Below the pieces are notes generated by a model. That model did not search any database. It was not told where the DNA came from and was given only the letters and a program-made list of their open reading frames with translations. Both the position numbers and the translations under genes were made by a program. This document shows, piece after piece, positions 8,644-18,084 of a stretch of DNA of 64,000 nt. The stretch comes from UBA1275 sp002323515 (GTDB lineage Bacteria; Bacteroidota; Rhodothermia; Balneolales; Balneolaceae): NCBI GenBank assembly GCA_964007875.1, contig CAXGAH010000011.1, positions 1 through 64,000 on the forward strand, in the 5' to 3' direction. Numbering within the stretch: position 1 is the stretch's first letter; every line of letters starts with the position of its first letter.

Positions 8644-9837
8644 TTAGCTTAGTCCCGCTATCCCATGTTTAAATCGATTCATGGCTTCCACTAAGTCATC
8701 CATGGATGCAGCATAACTCATCCGTAGCCCATCTGGTTCACCAAAGGCATCTCCTGGTACCAAGGCCAAGCCAACTTCATCCAATAGATAAAGGCATAAA
8801 TCCGTTGAGCTTTCAATGGGTGTGCCTGATGGGGTAACCGAGCCCAAATAGCTGGAAATATCAGGAAATACATAAAATGCACCACCCGGGCTAAAGCAGC
8901 TGACTCCTTCAATACTGTTCAATTGCTCAACCACAAAATTTCGTCGCTCTTTAAAAGAGGCTCTCATTACTAAGACTTCATCTAATGTGCCGGAGTAAGC
9001 GGCGAATCCAGCAGCCTGAGAAATAGAGGATGGAGCAGAGGTTTCATGACTTTGAAATTTACTCACTGCTTTAACTAACTCCTCTGGGCCAGCAAGATAC
9101 CCTAAACGCCAACCGGTCATGGCAAATCCTTTAGAAAAACCATTGATCAAAGCGACTCTATCCTTGAGGTCGGGTGCTACGTTCAACAAGCTAATATGCT
9201 CTTCATCAAAAACAATGTATTCGTAAATTTCGTCCGATATAATTGAAATGTTGGGGTACCTACGCAGCACTTCCGCCAAACCTTCTAGGTCTTGTTTGCT
9301 GTAACATGAACCCGTTGGGTTAGATGGAGAACAAAGTATAAGCACACGAGTTTTATCGGTGATGGCTTCTTCTAATTGTTCGGGTATGAGCCGGAAATTA
9401 TGCTCAAAAGAGGTTCTCACGGGCACAGGTTTACCTTGAGCAAGTTGAGTCATCGCAGGATAGGATACCCAATAAGGTGCGGGAATAATCACTTCATCAC
9501 CAGGATTCACCATCGCTAAAAGGGAGAAACCAACAGATTGTTTGGCGCCATTGGAGCATATAATTTGAGCCAGGGTATAATCGAGTCCGTTATCGCGCTT
9601 TAATTTTGCGCAGATGGCTTCTCTGAGTTCGGGGGTACCGGTATTCATGGTGTACCCATGGGCACCATTTCGGATTGCCTCCACAGCTGCATCACAAATA
9701 AAGCTTGGGGTGGGAAAATCTGGTTCGCCAGCACTTAAGGAGATAATGGACTTGCCTTCTCGTTGTAGTTCTTTGGCTCGGCCAGTAATTTTTAAGGTGG
9801 CCGATGGTTGTAATTCTAGTGCGCGTGATGAGATCAT
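8644..9837 (-). CDS. PLP-dependent aminotransferase (aspartate aminotransferase family)
   Basis: 397 residues, class I fold-type aminotransferase. Lys236 in NGFSKGFAMTGWRLG is the cofactor lysine. The phosphate and ring contacts SNGAKQSVG, APYWVSYP, SPSNPTGSCY and ISDEIYEYIVF are all present, and the substrate-carboxylate arginine falls in GLRMSYAAS. It resembles the Thermus-type subgroup of aspartate aminotransferase (Iγ). The exact substrate cannot be read from sequence. It sits convergent with the M14 gene and just upstream of coaD on the opposite side of a 16-bp gap, and may be read with the rsmD-coaD run. Confidence 0.9.
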   Translation of the reverse strand: MISSRALELQPSATLKITGRAKELQREGKSIISLSAGEPDFPTPSFICDAAVEAIRNGAHGYTMNTGTPELREAICAKLKRDNGLDYTLAQIICSNGAKQSVGFSLLAMVNPGDEVIIPAPYWVSYPAMTQLAQGKPVPVRTSFEHNFRLIPEQLEEAITDKTRVLILCSPSNPTGSCYSKQDLEGLAEVLRRYPNISIISDEIYEYIVFDEEHISLLNVAPDLKDRVALINGFSKGFAMTGWRLGYLAGPEELVKAVSKFQSHETSAPSSISQAAGFAAYSGTLDEVLVMRASFKERRNFVVEQLNSIEGVSCFSPGGAFYVFPDISSYLGSVTPSGTPIESSTDLCLYLLDEVGLALVPGDAFGEPDGLRMSYAASMDDLVEAMNRFKHGIAGLS

Positions 9838-9853
9838 GAGTAAGTTAAGGAAG

Positions 9854-10354
9854 CTAGATTGATGAGTGTTGAAGTTTATCTTTGAGTGCTTTTTCTACAT
9901 GTTTTGGGACGAATGAGCTTAAATCACCCCCCAAAAAAGCTACTTCTTTTACTAAGGACGCCGAGATAAAAGTGAGTTGTTCATCTGGCATTAAGAAAAC
10001 TGTATCGATGGTTGGAGAAAGTCGTTTATTGGTCAACGCCATTCTAAATTCATATTCAAAATCAGATATTTGGCGCACCCCTCTAATTAGAGTACGAGCT
10101 CCCATTTTTTTAGCATGATCTACTAAAAGACCTGTGAATTGGGTGATTTCAACTCGGGTTCCCCATTCTGTTCCTTTTAAGCATTCTTCGATGAGTTCTA
10201 TCCGTTCCATTCCACTAAAAACGGATTTCTTTTTATTATTCACCGCCACGGTTACAATAACCTTTTTAAACAAGTTTGTTGCTCGTTTTAAAATATCGAG
10301 ATGTCCATTGGTAAATGGGTCAAAAGATCCAGGGTATAATGCGATATGTTTCAT
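9854..10354 (-). CDS. coaD: Phosphopantetheine adenylyltransferase
   Basis: 166 residues, normal length. It catalyses the penultimate step of coenzyme A synthesis, 4'-phosphopantetheine plus ATP to dephospho-CoA. The nucleotidyltransferase signature YPGSFDPFTNGHLDI holds the HxGH-type motif (here NGH). RGVRQISDFEYE and FISASLVKEVA complete the active site. Its start overlaps the end of rsmD by 4 bases, implying translational coupling. The coaD-rsmD pairing is widespread in bacteria. Confidence 0.97.
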   Translation of the reverse strand: MKHIALYPGSFDPFTNGHLDILKRATNLFKKVIVTVAVNNKKKSVFSGMERIELIEECLKGTEWGTRVEITQFTGLLVDHAKKMGARTLIRGVRQISDFEYEFRMALTNKRLSPTIDTVFLMPDEQLTFISASLVKEVAFLGGDLSSFVPKHVEKALKDKLQHSSI

Positions 10355-10908
10355 GATTCTGAATCTACCGCTTGTGCTTGAAAAATACTAACCGTGGTGC
10401 GCCCGTAGGCTTTGCTAAAAAAACAATGAGAGTGGTCGGTATAGCTATGATATTTATCGTGCTCTAGAAGGAACCAACCCGTGGGGCTAAGCCATCCATT
10501 GCTTAAAATTTGTTCAATCATATGATCCATCCATTCGTAGTGATAAGGAGGATCGCAAAAAATAAAATCAAAAGCTTGAGCAGGACATTCTAAAAATTGC
10601 TGAACATCAATCGCTACGGTTCTGATCTGATGGTCAATTTCCCATGAGCGTGAGATGTTATCAATAAGTTTTAAGTTAGCGGGGTCTAAATCAACCGCTA
10701 GAACTTCTCTAGCACCTCTAGAAATGGCTTCAAAGCCTAAATTCCCAGAGCCTGCAAACAAGTCTAATACCCGCGTACCCTTAATGTATTTGTAGGCTTC
10801 AATTTTATTAAACATACTCTCCTTGGTACGATCCGTAGTGGGGCGTACATCTAATCCCTTAGGTATTTCAAAACGTCTACCTTTTAATAAGCCTGTAATT
10901 ATTCGCAT
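10351..10908 (-). CDS. rsmD: 16S rRNA (guanine-N2)-methyltransferase RsmD
   Basis: 185 residues. The family methylates G966 (E. coli numbering) of 16S rRNA using S-adenosylmethionine. The N-terminal MRIITGLLKGRRFEIP and VRPTTDRTKESMFN segments are diagnostic. The SAM-binding motif is VLDLFAGSGNLGFEAISRGA and the catalytic motif is FCDPPYHYEW. It overlaps coaD by 4 bases. About 100 bp separate it from the upstream DUF3822-like gene on the same strand, so all four genes may share a transcript. Confidence 0.96.
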   Translation of the reverse strand: MRIITGLLKGRRFEIPKGLDVRPTTDRTKESMFNKIEAYKYIKGTRVLDLFAGSGNLGFEAISRGAREVLAVDLDPANLKLIDNISRSWEIDHQIRTVAIDVQQFLECPAQAFDFIFCDPPYHYEWMDHMIEQILSNGWLSPTGWFLLEHDKYHSYTDHSHCFFSKAYGRTTVSIFQAQAVDSES

Positions 10909-11005
10909 CAGTATTTTCGTCAGGTTGATTGAAATAGGAGCCTAGGTTCAACGATTTTCTTTTGACTCAACAGAACCGCATTTATTGGAATAAAATTAAC
11001 AGTAA

Positions 11006-11869
11006 CTAGGACAAGTCTAGGCTTAGCATGATTGCAGGAAAAGCAGTTGCAAGGTCAAATCCATAGGTTTCTTCTACTGCATTTATGCCTATTGTTTCCA
11101 AAGAATTTAACACTATTTGTGCAGAATTATGGTCAATGAAAGATTGTAATTTCTCGGCTATTTCATGGGTTTGTTCCCCATAGAAATAAACGTGCTCGTG
11201 GAGACCACGCATCCATGGAGAATGTTCGGCATGTTGTAGCCATAAATAGGGTATATCCTGAGGGTCATCAAAATGTATGTAGGTAGCAGCTCTGAAACTG
11301 CCTAGCAAATAAGAAGAAATACTAATCGAATCAACATGACATCCTATTAACAGAAAGGAACCCCCTGGGCGCTGATGACTCGACCACATTCCGCCAATTT
11401 CAAAGTCACTACAACACTCATTAATGGCTACTTGATCACTGAAACTTCGGTAATTTTTTGTTAGCTGAGCTCGGCGCAAACAAAGAAATTTGAACCGCGT
11501 TTTACTCACGGCATGCCAGGTAGCCTCAATGTCTTCTCGAGGCACCCCTTTCATTAAAATAGCGATGTGCTGTTCCCTCTCTACTGAATCATCATATACA
11601 ACCTTGGGTAGTGCAGTCCAGCACTCATGTGTTGGCTCGGTGAGCATACGAATACTTTCAAGGCGGAATTCTTTTTCTAGATCACTAAAAACTGCTTTTA
11701 ACTGAACTCCTGCTTGAGAAAAAGGAGTATTTAGCGCTTCAGCTACATCAAAACTAAATTCATAGGAGCCTAATTCCTGAACGGTGTCTTTTGCCCCCTT
11801 TTCAGCGACCGAATAAAGCATTCGGCCTGAAAAAAAACAGACCCCTAAATTGGAGGCTTCTGCTTCCAT
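11006..11869 (-). CDS. DUF3822-like protein (probable actin/PilM-like fold)
   Basis: 287 residues, soluble, no signal. I recognise no catalytic motif. Length, position directly upstream of rsmD-coaD and the pattern of two short-strand lobes (MEAEASNLGVCFFSGRMLYS; HIAILMKGVPREDIEATW; FLLIGCHVDSISISSYLLG) resemble the DUF3822 family. That family accompanies rsmD in Bacteroidota and is thought to adopt an ASKHA (actin-like) fold. The gene starts inside the stop codon of the pseudopilin-like gene upstream (TAATG, one shared base), so the two are translated together. Function is unknown. The family assignment comes from memory of context and should be treated as tentative. Confidence 0.55.
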   Translation of the reverse strand: MEAEASNLGVCFFSGRMLYSVAEKGAKDTVQELGSYEFSFDVAEALNTPFSQAGVQLKAVFSDLEKEFRLESIRMLTEPTHECWTALPKVVYDDSVEREQHIAILMKGVPREDIEATWHAVSKTRFKFLCLRRAQLTKNYRSFSDQVAINECCSDFEIGGMWSSHQRPGGSFLLIGCHVDSISISSYLLGSFRAATYIHFDDPQDIPYLWLQHAEHSPWMRGLHEHVYFYGEQTHEIAEKLQSFIDHNSAQIVLNSLETIGINAVEETYGFDLATAFPAIMLSLDLS

Positions 11870-12345
11870 TAATTCCAGTTAGGGGCATTTCTCATGGTTG
11901 TTCTAGTTAAACTCCCAACCGCGTCATCAGTCATCGGATCCTCTAAGAGATACAATGGAGGACGAATGGTATCATTTCTTGTGTATAAAAAACGAAGTGA
12001 AGTGTCTCTAGGGCTTACGACCATACTAACAGGGCTGTACTGAAGTGGGGGCATTTGGCGAAATAAAGAATCACCCATCGAAATCATTAAGGAATCGGTG
12101 CTTAAGTAAGTTATAACACTATCTAAACCACCATCAGTAGGAGGAAAATGTCCATACCGAGCATCATAATTTACGATAGCATCTTTGAGAGTCAGCATCC
12201 GCATACGAACTCGTTCGGTTTCAGCTTTTTGTTCTTCGACCACTTTATATGGCGTGACTATGGAATCGTATAACAACCATGATAGTAAAATAATGGTAAT
12301 TCCAAATATAGCACTTAGTATCTTATTTCGCATATCTATGTTCAT
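11869..12345 (-). CDS. Membrane-anchored protein resembling a pseudopilin
   Basis: 158 residues. One N-terminal membrane helix (about residues 9-27, ILSAIFGITIILLSWLLYD) is followed by a long amphipathic helix and a periplasmic domain. The segment LKDAIVNYDARYGHFPPTDGG at about 55-75 is strikingly like the conserved region after the helix in GspG-type pseudopilins, where small proteins begin with ...AIxxYxxxxGxYPTTxxGL. The prepilin cleavage site (G-FTLIE) is absent, so it is not a processed pilin as written. It is coupled by a one-base overlap to the DUF3822-like gene downstream. A role with that actin-like partner is a guess. Confidence 0.5.
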   Translation of the reverse strand: MNIDMRNKILSAIFGITIILLSWLLYDSIVTPYKVVEEQKAETERVRMRMLTLKDAIVNYDARYGHFPPTDGGLDSVITYLSTDSLMISMGDSLFRQMPPLQYSPVSMVVSPRDTSLRFLYTRNDTIRPPLYLLEDPMTDDAVGSLTRTTMRNAPNWN

Positions 12346-12423
12346 GGGAAGACGGATCGATTAGTTAGTGAATCAGATTCGAGATAAAATTTAACGTATA
12401 AAAATACATTCACACCCTGTTAT

Positions 12424-13767
12424 ATGCAACCGATTGCATCTACGAAGTCATATAATTCAAAAATTGTTAATCTAGCGATTCCTAATATCCTCAGTAACCT
12501 ATCAGTACCCTTGTTAGGGGCGATAGACACCGCAATTGTTGGGCACTTAGATGAACTCTATTACTTGGGGGCCATTGCAGTGGGAAGCCTAGTTTTTGAT
12601 TTTATTTTTTGGGGTTTTGGATTTTTGAGAATGGGAACGACAGGTTTAGTTGCTCAGGCTTTGGGGGCAGCTAACCATCAAATGATCCAGAATCTTTGGC
12701 TCAGAGTTGCTCTTTTTGGCTCTGTACTTGGGCTCGCTTTGATAGTGCTACAAAACCCTATCGCTCATTGGTCCCTTGTTATAATATCTCCAAGTGCTGA
12801 AGTGGCACAATATGCTACCGAATACATAAGAATACGTATATGGGCTGCTCCTGCCACGTTATTATTATATGGTATGAATGGGTGGTTTTTAGGTATGCAA
12901 AATGCCAGGATACCCATGATCATAACCATAGTCTTAAACATTATTAACCTAATACTGAACGTAGTATTTGTATTGATGCTGGATTGGAAGGTTGCGGGTA
13001 TTGCTTTCGGAAGTGTGATAGCAACTTACCTCGGGTTATTCTTGGCTTTGGGTATCTTTTTTCAGTCTTATGCAAAACGTTGGGCTTCGGGATGGTGGCG
13101 TGAATGGCAAAAGAGTGATTTTTGGGAACTATCAACATGGAAAGAATGGCTTGGAGTTAATAGAGATATCTTCATACGAACGCTCTGTTTAATTTTTGCC
13201 TTTGCTTATTTTACCACGACTTCAGCGAGGGCTGGGGATTTGGTTTTGGCTACTAATACTATTTTACTGCAATTATGGTATATAAGCTCTTATGGAATTG
13301 ATGGGTTTGCGTACGCGGCGGAAAGTTTGTCAGGTATGTATTGGGGACAAAAGAACTCTGAAGCATTCAAGCAAGTTGTCAGAAAAACTATGCAATGGGG
13401 TTTAGGTTTAGGCTTTAGTCTAAGTGCTTTATTTTATCTTGGTTTTGAACCTTTGTTTATGCTTTTCACAGATAAGCCTGCAGTAGTTGAACAAGCTCAA
13501 TATGTGATGCTTTATACGGTCATCGCCCCAATTGTCAACAGTATATGCTTTATTTGGGATGGAGTATATTTGGGAACTTCCAATACAAAACCTCTTAGGA
13601 ATACCATGCTTATAGCAACATTTTTGTTGTACGTGCCGCTTCACTTATTTATCAAGCCCTATGCTGGTATTCATGCTATCTGGATCACTATGATTCTATT
13701 TATGATTTCAAGAGGCGTGTTTTTAAGCATTTTGGCTCCTCGTTATTTTTCAGTTAAACTCAGCTAA
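12424..13767 (+). CDS. MATE family efflux transporter (DinF-like)
   Basis: 447 residues with about 12 hydrophobic segments in two related halves, the usual MATE size. The N-terminus (LAIPNILSNLSVPLLGAIDTAIVGHL) and the MGTTGLVAQALGA segment are typical of the DinF branch of cation- or proton-coupled multidrug exporters. The start is ATG 12424, with 78 bp to the divergent pseudopilin-like gene. The substrate is not predictable. A second, NorM-type MATE gene sits at 61.8-63.1 kb. Confidence 0.92.
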   Translation: MQPIASTKSYNSKIVNLAIPNILSNLSVPLLGAIDTAIVGHLDELYYLGAIAVGSLVFDFIFWGFGFLRMGTTGLVAQALGAANHQMIQNLWLRVALFGSVLGLALIVLQNPIAHWSLVIISPSAEVAQYATEYIRIRIWAAPATLLLYGMNGWFLGMQNARIPMIITIVLNIINLILNVVFVLMLDWKVAGIAFGSVIATYLGLFLALGIFFQSYAKRWASGWWREWQKSDFWELSTWKEWLGVNRDIFIRTLCLIFAFAYFTTTSARAGDLVLATNTILLQLWYISSYGIDGFAYAAESLSGMYWGQKNSEAFKQVVRKTMQWGLGLGFSLSALFYLGFEPLFMLFTDKPAVVEQAQYVMLYTVIAPIVNSICFIWDGVYLGTSNTKPLRNTMLIATFLLYVPLHLFIKPYAGIHAIWITMILFMISRGVFLSILAPRYFSVKLS

Positions 13768-13855
13768 GGTGATCAAACTTATCTGTTAGCATTGAAGTCA
13801 TGAATTAGGTATTATTGAAGTACTTATTATTTGGTAAACGAACTATAGAATCTGT

Positions 13856-14206
13856 ATGAAATACACTCAAAATTTTTTCTTTCTTTGTAAAACCCCGCTC
13901 AGCGCGGAAAGCCCATCCGATGTAGAGGTAGTTACCAAGGCCACTTCTAGCGAAGATTTTCCTCGTGTATTCAAAGAATTCGAGGACTGCCGATCTCATG
14001 CGTTCAACGAAGATAAAATATACAGTGTGGTCCGGGCCGATGATATTTATGAATTGGTAAGAACTAACAACGAAAAGTTGGCAAAGGAAGAAGCATTTGA
14101 AAAGGCACAACCTGAAATTATTACCAATTTACAACATCGGGTCATGCAAGGTAAAGATGCTAATGCTCAGGCGATTTTAAAAGAAGTCTATGACATAGAT
14201 GCTTGA
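13856..14206 (+). CDS. Hypothetical protein (116 residues)
   Basis: A soluble, charged, mostly helical product rich in Glu, Lys and Asp (DDIYELVRTNNEKLAKEEAF). It has no signal peptide or membrane helix and matches no family I recognise. Codon use and the acidic composition look like genuine coding. The opposite strand is also open over part of the region (13805-14110) but gives an aromatic, low-quality product, so this strand is preferred. It ends about 60 bp before the MscS relic. Confidence 0.45.
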   Translation: MKYTQNFFFLCKTPLSAESPSDVEVVTKATSSEDFPRVFKEFEDCRSHAFNEDKIYSVVRADDIYELVRTNNEKLAKEEAFEKAQPEIITNLQHRVMQGKDANAQAILKEVYDIDA

Positions 14207-14267
14207 TACTGATCTTTTTGCTTAAGTTTAGGCACTTTTATTAAAGTACGGCCTAAACCTCCTACAG

Positions 14268-15012
14268 GCCATAGCTGTTTTGGTTGGTGATTTGTGGGGG
14301 ACTAGCTTGATCAACCGTTTTCTTAAGCATATATATTTGAACGTGGTGACCTAGACGCTTCATTAAAAGGCTTTCTGTTAAGCCTTAGTTCTATTCTGTT
14401 AAAAATAATGGTCTATATCCCAGTATTAGGCATGCTTGGGGTAGAAATGACCTCTTTTATAGCCATTCTTGGAGCAGTGGGCTTAGCCATTGGTATGGCA
14501 CTCTCAGGAACCTTGCAGAATTTCGCAGGAGGAGTCATGATTTTATTATTCAAGCCTTACAAAGTGGGAGATTTTTAGAAGCCCAAGGATATGCTGGCAC
14601 GGTTAAAGAGATACAGATCTTTGTAAGCATACTCACTTTACCGGACAACAAAACTATATTTATTCCCAATGGGCCGTTAGCTACTGGATCCCTTATTAAT
14701 TATTCCACACAGGATACACTCAGAATAGAGTGGATTATTGGAATCGCCAATGGAGATGATTTAGACGTGGTTTATTCCGTTCTAAACAAAATGCTTGAAG
14801 AAGAAGACAGTGTTTTTTCAGACCTAGCTCCTTACATAGGGTTGACTGATTTAGCTGGTAGTTTAGTTAACATTACGGTTCGAATTTGGGTATGATCGGG
14901 TGACTTTTTTGCGGTAAAACAGTCCTTAACTGAGCGAGTGTATAGAGAATTTGACAGCCATGGACTAAATATCCCATTCCCACAAACCGACATTCGAATT
15001 TATAAACTATAG
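14268..15012 (+). pseudogene. Decayed MscS-family mechanosensitive channel
   Basis: Translating across frames gives a recognisable MscS channel. An N-terminal helix near AIAVLVGDLWGTSLIN is followed by LDASLKGFLLSLSSILLKIM, the pore helix AILGAVGLAIGMALSGTLQN, FAGGVMILLFKPYKVGDF, then EAQGYAGTVKEIQIF, LPDNKTIFIPNGPLA and the C-terminal ITVRIWV ... FPQTDIRIYKL. Lesions: a frame change before the LDAS segment (near 14350), a one-base loss in the T run at 14572-14576 (five Ts where six restore GDFLEAQG), and an in-frame TGA at 14893. Three independent lesions make sequencing error unlikely. It fills the geneless interval 14207-15148. Confidence 0.85.
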
Positions 15013-15148
15013 AGTTTTTTATTTTTTAATAAAAATAGCTAACCTTAGACCAACTGTAGCAAAAACAAAAAGTATTATTTTTGGCTTTGCGTTAATTACG
15101 AACTATAGGAAAGGAAGGTTGGTAAACAACCTGGAGCGGTGCTAGCAT

Positions 15149-17077
15149 ATGGAAAATGAAAAAATGAGCGGACAACCAACAGAAACACAAAACGAATTCG
15201 ATATTTCGAAAGAAACGAAGGTCGGTGAGCAAGTAAAATCCATGGATCAACCTGCTAAGCAAGAGTCTGACGCTACTCAACTGGGAAGTGCGAATAAAGC
15301 CCAGTCAGAATCAGTAGATGAACTAGCACCAGAGGTCTCGTCCGAATCCGAGATTTTTTCAGAAGAATCCACCGTATACCCCGATAGTGAAGCAGAGGAA
15401 AGTGCGGAAAATTTTTATCAAGACATTCGCCAAAAAGCCGAGGAATTTGTTCTACAACCCGATTGGGCTTATGTATCAAATGAATTAGCTAATCTCGCAC
15501 TTAAAATGTCAGAAGGCCCAGAACCTGACACTGAAGGTGCTAAGCAAGCAATAGCCGCTTTTCAAATACTTAGAGATGAATTTGAAGCCCGAAAAAAAGC
15601 GCATTATGAAAAGTTAAACCAAAAAAGAGAAGATAATTTAGAGCGCAAGAAAAAAGTATTAAAACAGCTTTCTGATCTAATCGAGGCTCAGAATTGGACT
15701 GCTACAAAGGAAATTAGATCTATTCAGCAACAATGGGAACAGATCAAATTACTTCCAGCATCAGAAATAGATGCATTGAATAAGCGTTTTGATAGTTTGC
15801 TTGAGGAGTTTGAGAATCACAAAGTTGATCGACTAGTAAAAAAACTCCAAAAAGAAGAAGAAAACCTGACCCTAAAATTACTCTTATTAGAAAAGATACA
15901 AGACTTGAATGGGAAGGCAGATCAAGCGTCTGCGGATTTCGCAGCACTTAACGACGAATTACAAGATCTACAGAATCAGTGGCGTAAAGTTGGGCGAGTA
16001 CCTTTGGATCGAAACCAGCATACATGGGATCAGTTTTATGCTGCACTGGATCAATTTAGTGAATTACGTTACAAACATGACGCCTCTTATAGAAACTCAG
16101 TTGAAAAAGCCCTCCAAAAGAAGCAAAAGCTCATTAAAGAGGCAGAATCTCTACTAGATATGGAAGATTTAGCCGAGGCTGCCAGAAGAGTGAATAAACT
16201 ACATAAGCTTTGGAAAAAAACAGGCAATCTTCCCCAAAAAGAGGAAAATGAGCTGTGGGATACGTTTAAGGCAGCGACGGATGCTTTTAATGATAAAAAG
16301 TCGGAAAATCTAGAAGAGTTACGAGCTATTGAGCAAAAAAATTATGAGCTCAAACTCGCTTTAATTCAACAAGCAATTTCAATTAAGGAAGCAGATAATA
16401 GCGAAAATGGTCATCAGAAGATGCAAAACCTGATGGCCGAATGGAAGAAGATAGGCCCAATTCCAAGAAAAAAATCATCTAAGATTTGGAAGCAATTCAA
16501 AGAAGTAATGGATGAATTTTATAATCAGAGAAGGGAGCACTTCAAGGATGTGCGCAAGGAACACAAGGAAAATCTTAAGAAAAAGAATGAGATTATAGAG
16601 CAACTTAATGCACTGGCCGATCATGATGATCCCGCAATAGCCGTTCAAGAAGCAAAAAAGCTACAAGACACATTTAAAGAAATTGGGCATGTCCCAATAA
16701 AACTTAAGAACAAAGTTTGGAAAGATTATCGAGAAGTATGTGATAAAATCTACGGTAATTATCGTTCTTCGGGAACCGATTTGGGCATGGAAAGAAAACT
16801 TGCCTCTGAGGGGCTAGATCCATCAACCCGAAAGGAAGTAATCACATCTCAGAAGAAACTGGATTCTGCGATGAAGACGATTACTGCACTCGAGGCGGAA
16901 ATCATTCAGTTTCAGGAAGCTAAGACCTATTTCAAACCCACAAACAAAGGGAATGCTTTACTGGATGATTTGGATAATAAAATTGCTACGGCAAAAAATA
17001 AGTTGGATCAAAAACATGCTGAGGCCTATGAGCTAAAGAAATCAATTGATTTGCTTAAAAATAAGGGTTCGGAATAA
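15149..17077 (+). CDS. DUF349 repeat protein
   Basis: 642 residues, cytoplasmic. The first 90 residues are acidic and low-complexity. The rest is a string of helical DUF349 repeats, each carrying the W-K-x-I/V-G-x-x-P signature: LQNQWRKVGRVPLDR, LHKLWKKTGNLPQK, LMAEWKKIGPIPRKK and LQDTFKEIGHVPIKL, followed by a C-terminal coiled coil (about 560-640). The family is common in Bacteroidota, and its molecular role is not settled. Met1 (15149) and Met6 are both possible starts. It is transcribed alone, downstream of the MscS relic and upstream of the MBL hydrolase gene. Confidence 0.85.
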   Translation: MENEKMSGQPTETQNEFDISKETKVGEQVKSMDQPAKQESDATQLGSANKAQSESVDELAPEVSSESEIFSEESTVYPDSEAEESAENFYQDIRQKAEEFVLQPDWAYVSNELANLALKMSEGPEPDTEGAKQAIAAFQILRDEFEARKKAHYEKLNQKREDNLERKKKVLKQLSDLIEAQNWTATKEIRSIQQQWEQIKLLPASEIDALNKRFDSLLEEFENHKVDRLVKKLQKEEENLTLKLLLLEKIQDLNGKADQASADFAALNDELQDLQNQWRKVGRVPLDRNQHTWDQFYAALDQFSELRYKHDASYRNSVEKALQKKQKLIKEAESLLDMEDLAEAARRVNKLHKLWKKTGNLPQKEENELWDTFKAATDAFNDKKSENLEELRAIEQKNYELKLALIQQAISIKEADNSENGHQKMQNLMAEWKKIGPIPRKKSSKIWKQFKEVMDEFYNQRREHFKDVRKEHKENLKKKNEIIEQLNALADHDDPAIAVQEAKKLQDTFKEIGHVPIKLKNKVWKDYREVCDKIYGNYRSSGTDLGMERKLASEGLDPSTRKEVITSQKKLDSAMKTITALEAEIIQFQEAKTYFKPTNKGNALLDDLDNKIATAKNKLDQKHAEAYELKKSIDLLKNKGSE

Positions 17078-17168
17078 TCTAGAGCATTTATTATTATTTA
17101 CGAATTTGATGTTATAGGATATTTAGATTGCTGCTTTAAATATCCGAATTAATTCTTATGTGAGATTA

Positions 17169-18020
17169 ATGGTTACAATAAAATTTTGGGGAGTTCGAGG
17201 TTCTACGCCATGTGCCAATGCGGAAAATATGCGCTTTGGTGGAAATACTTCTTGTGTACAAATATCCGCGACTCATCTAGATGAACTTCTTGTGTTAGAT
17301 TGTGGTACTGGAATTAGAAATTTGGGTAACAACATTATGGATCGTAAAGAGGCGTTACATGGGAATATATTTTTAACCCACCCACATTGGGATCATCTTC
17401 AAGGATTCGCTTTTTTTAAGCCATTTTATCATCCTGACGGAAATTTCAATATACATTTGACGGCTCAGCCTGGATTAAGCTGTAATGAAATTTTACAAGG
17501 GCATTTTTCAAACATTTTTTTCCCTATATCAATAGATATGCTATCAGCTAAAATGAATTGTACAAGTATTGAGGAAGGCGTGTATGATTTTGGTGATTAC
17601 ATAGTTGAAATGATGTGGGGTAAGCATACCATACCAACGGGAATGTTTAAGGTGGTCATTGAGGATAAGGTCATTATATATGCACCAGACAACGAATTAC
17701 CTCACGATGATTCGGAAGAATCTCAAGCGTTTATTGAAAAATTTCAAGCTTTTGTACAAGGTGCGGACGTACTCATACATGACGCCCAATATGATCTAGA
17801 TGAATATCAAAAACGTAATGGATGGGGGCATACCAATTGGGAAAAGCTCCTTGAGATCACAAGGGATTCTCAGATTAAACAGCTATATTTAACTCATCAT
17901 GATCCCGATAACTCCGATGCTCAATTAGAAGAACGGTGTGATCAGATACAAGCGAAATACGGGAGTGCATATGAGTTAGTAACTTTGGCACGGGACGAAA
18001 TGGTCATTGAGTTGACCTAG
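17169..18020 (+). CDS. MBL-fold metal-dependent hydrolase
   Basis: 283 residues from ATG 17169; a GTG at 17160 would add three. The N-terminus KFWGVRGSTPC with GGNTSCVQI is typical of the Lactamase_B_2 / PhnP-like branch. The zinc motif is LTHPHWDHLQG near residue 75, and further ligands fall in VLIHDAQYD and LYLTHHDPD. Such proteins are phosphodiesterase- or lactonase-like, and some branches sit with signalling domains. No partner domain is present here. Substrate is unknown. Confidence 0.85.
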   Translation: MVTIKFWGVRGSTPCANAENMRFGGNTSCVQISATHLDELLVLDCGTGIRNLGNNIMDRKEALHGNIFLTHPHWDHLQGFAFFKPFYHPDGNFNIHLTAQPGLSCNEILQGHFSNIFFPISIDMLSAKMNCTSIEEGVYDFGDYIVEMMWGKHTIPTGMFKVVIEDKVIIYAPDNELPHDDSEESQAFIEKFQAFVQGADVLIHDAQYDLDEYQKRNGWGHTNWEKLLEITRDSQIKQLYLTHHDPDNSDAQLEERCDQIQAKYGSAYELVTLARDEMVIELT

Positions 18021-18084
18021 AGTAGTCTTTTGAAGCTAATGTTTTGGTGCTAAGGTTTAATGTTACCTCAGTATTAATTTAGTT

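Noticed and set aside
11869..12345. Component of a type II secretion system
   Set aside because: No prepilin leader and no gsp genes nearby; only a local resemblance.
13805..14110. Minus-strand frame of 101 residues opposite the hypothetical gene
   Set aside because: Aromatic-rich, no recognisable features, overlaps a plus-strand frame with better coding character.
14268..15012. MscS lesions as simple sequencing errors
   Set aside because: The T-run loss alone could be an error, but a second frame change and a TGA substitution would also be needed.
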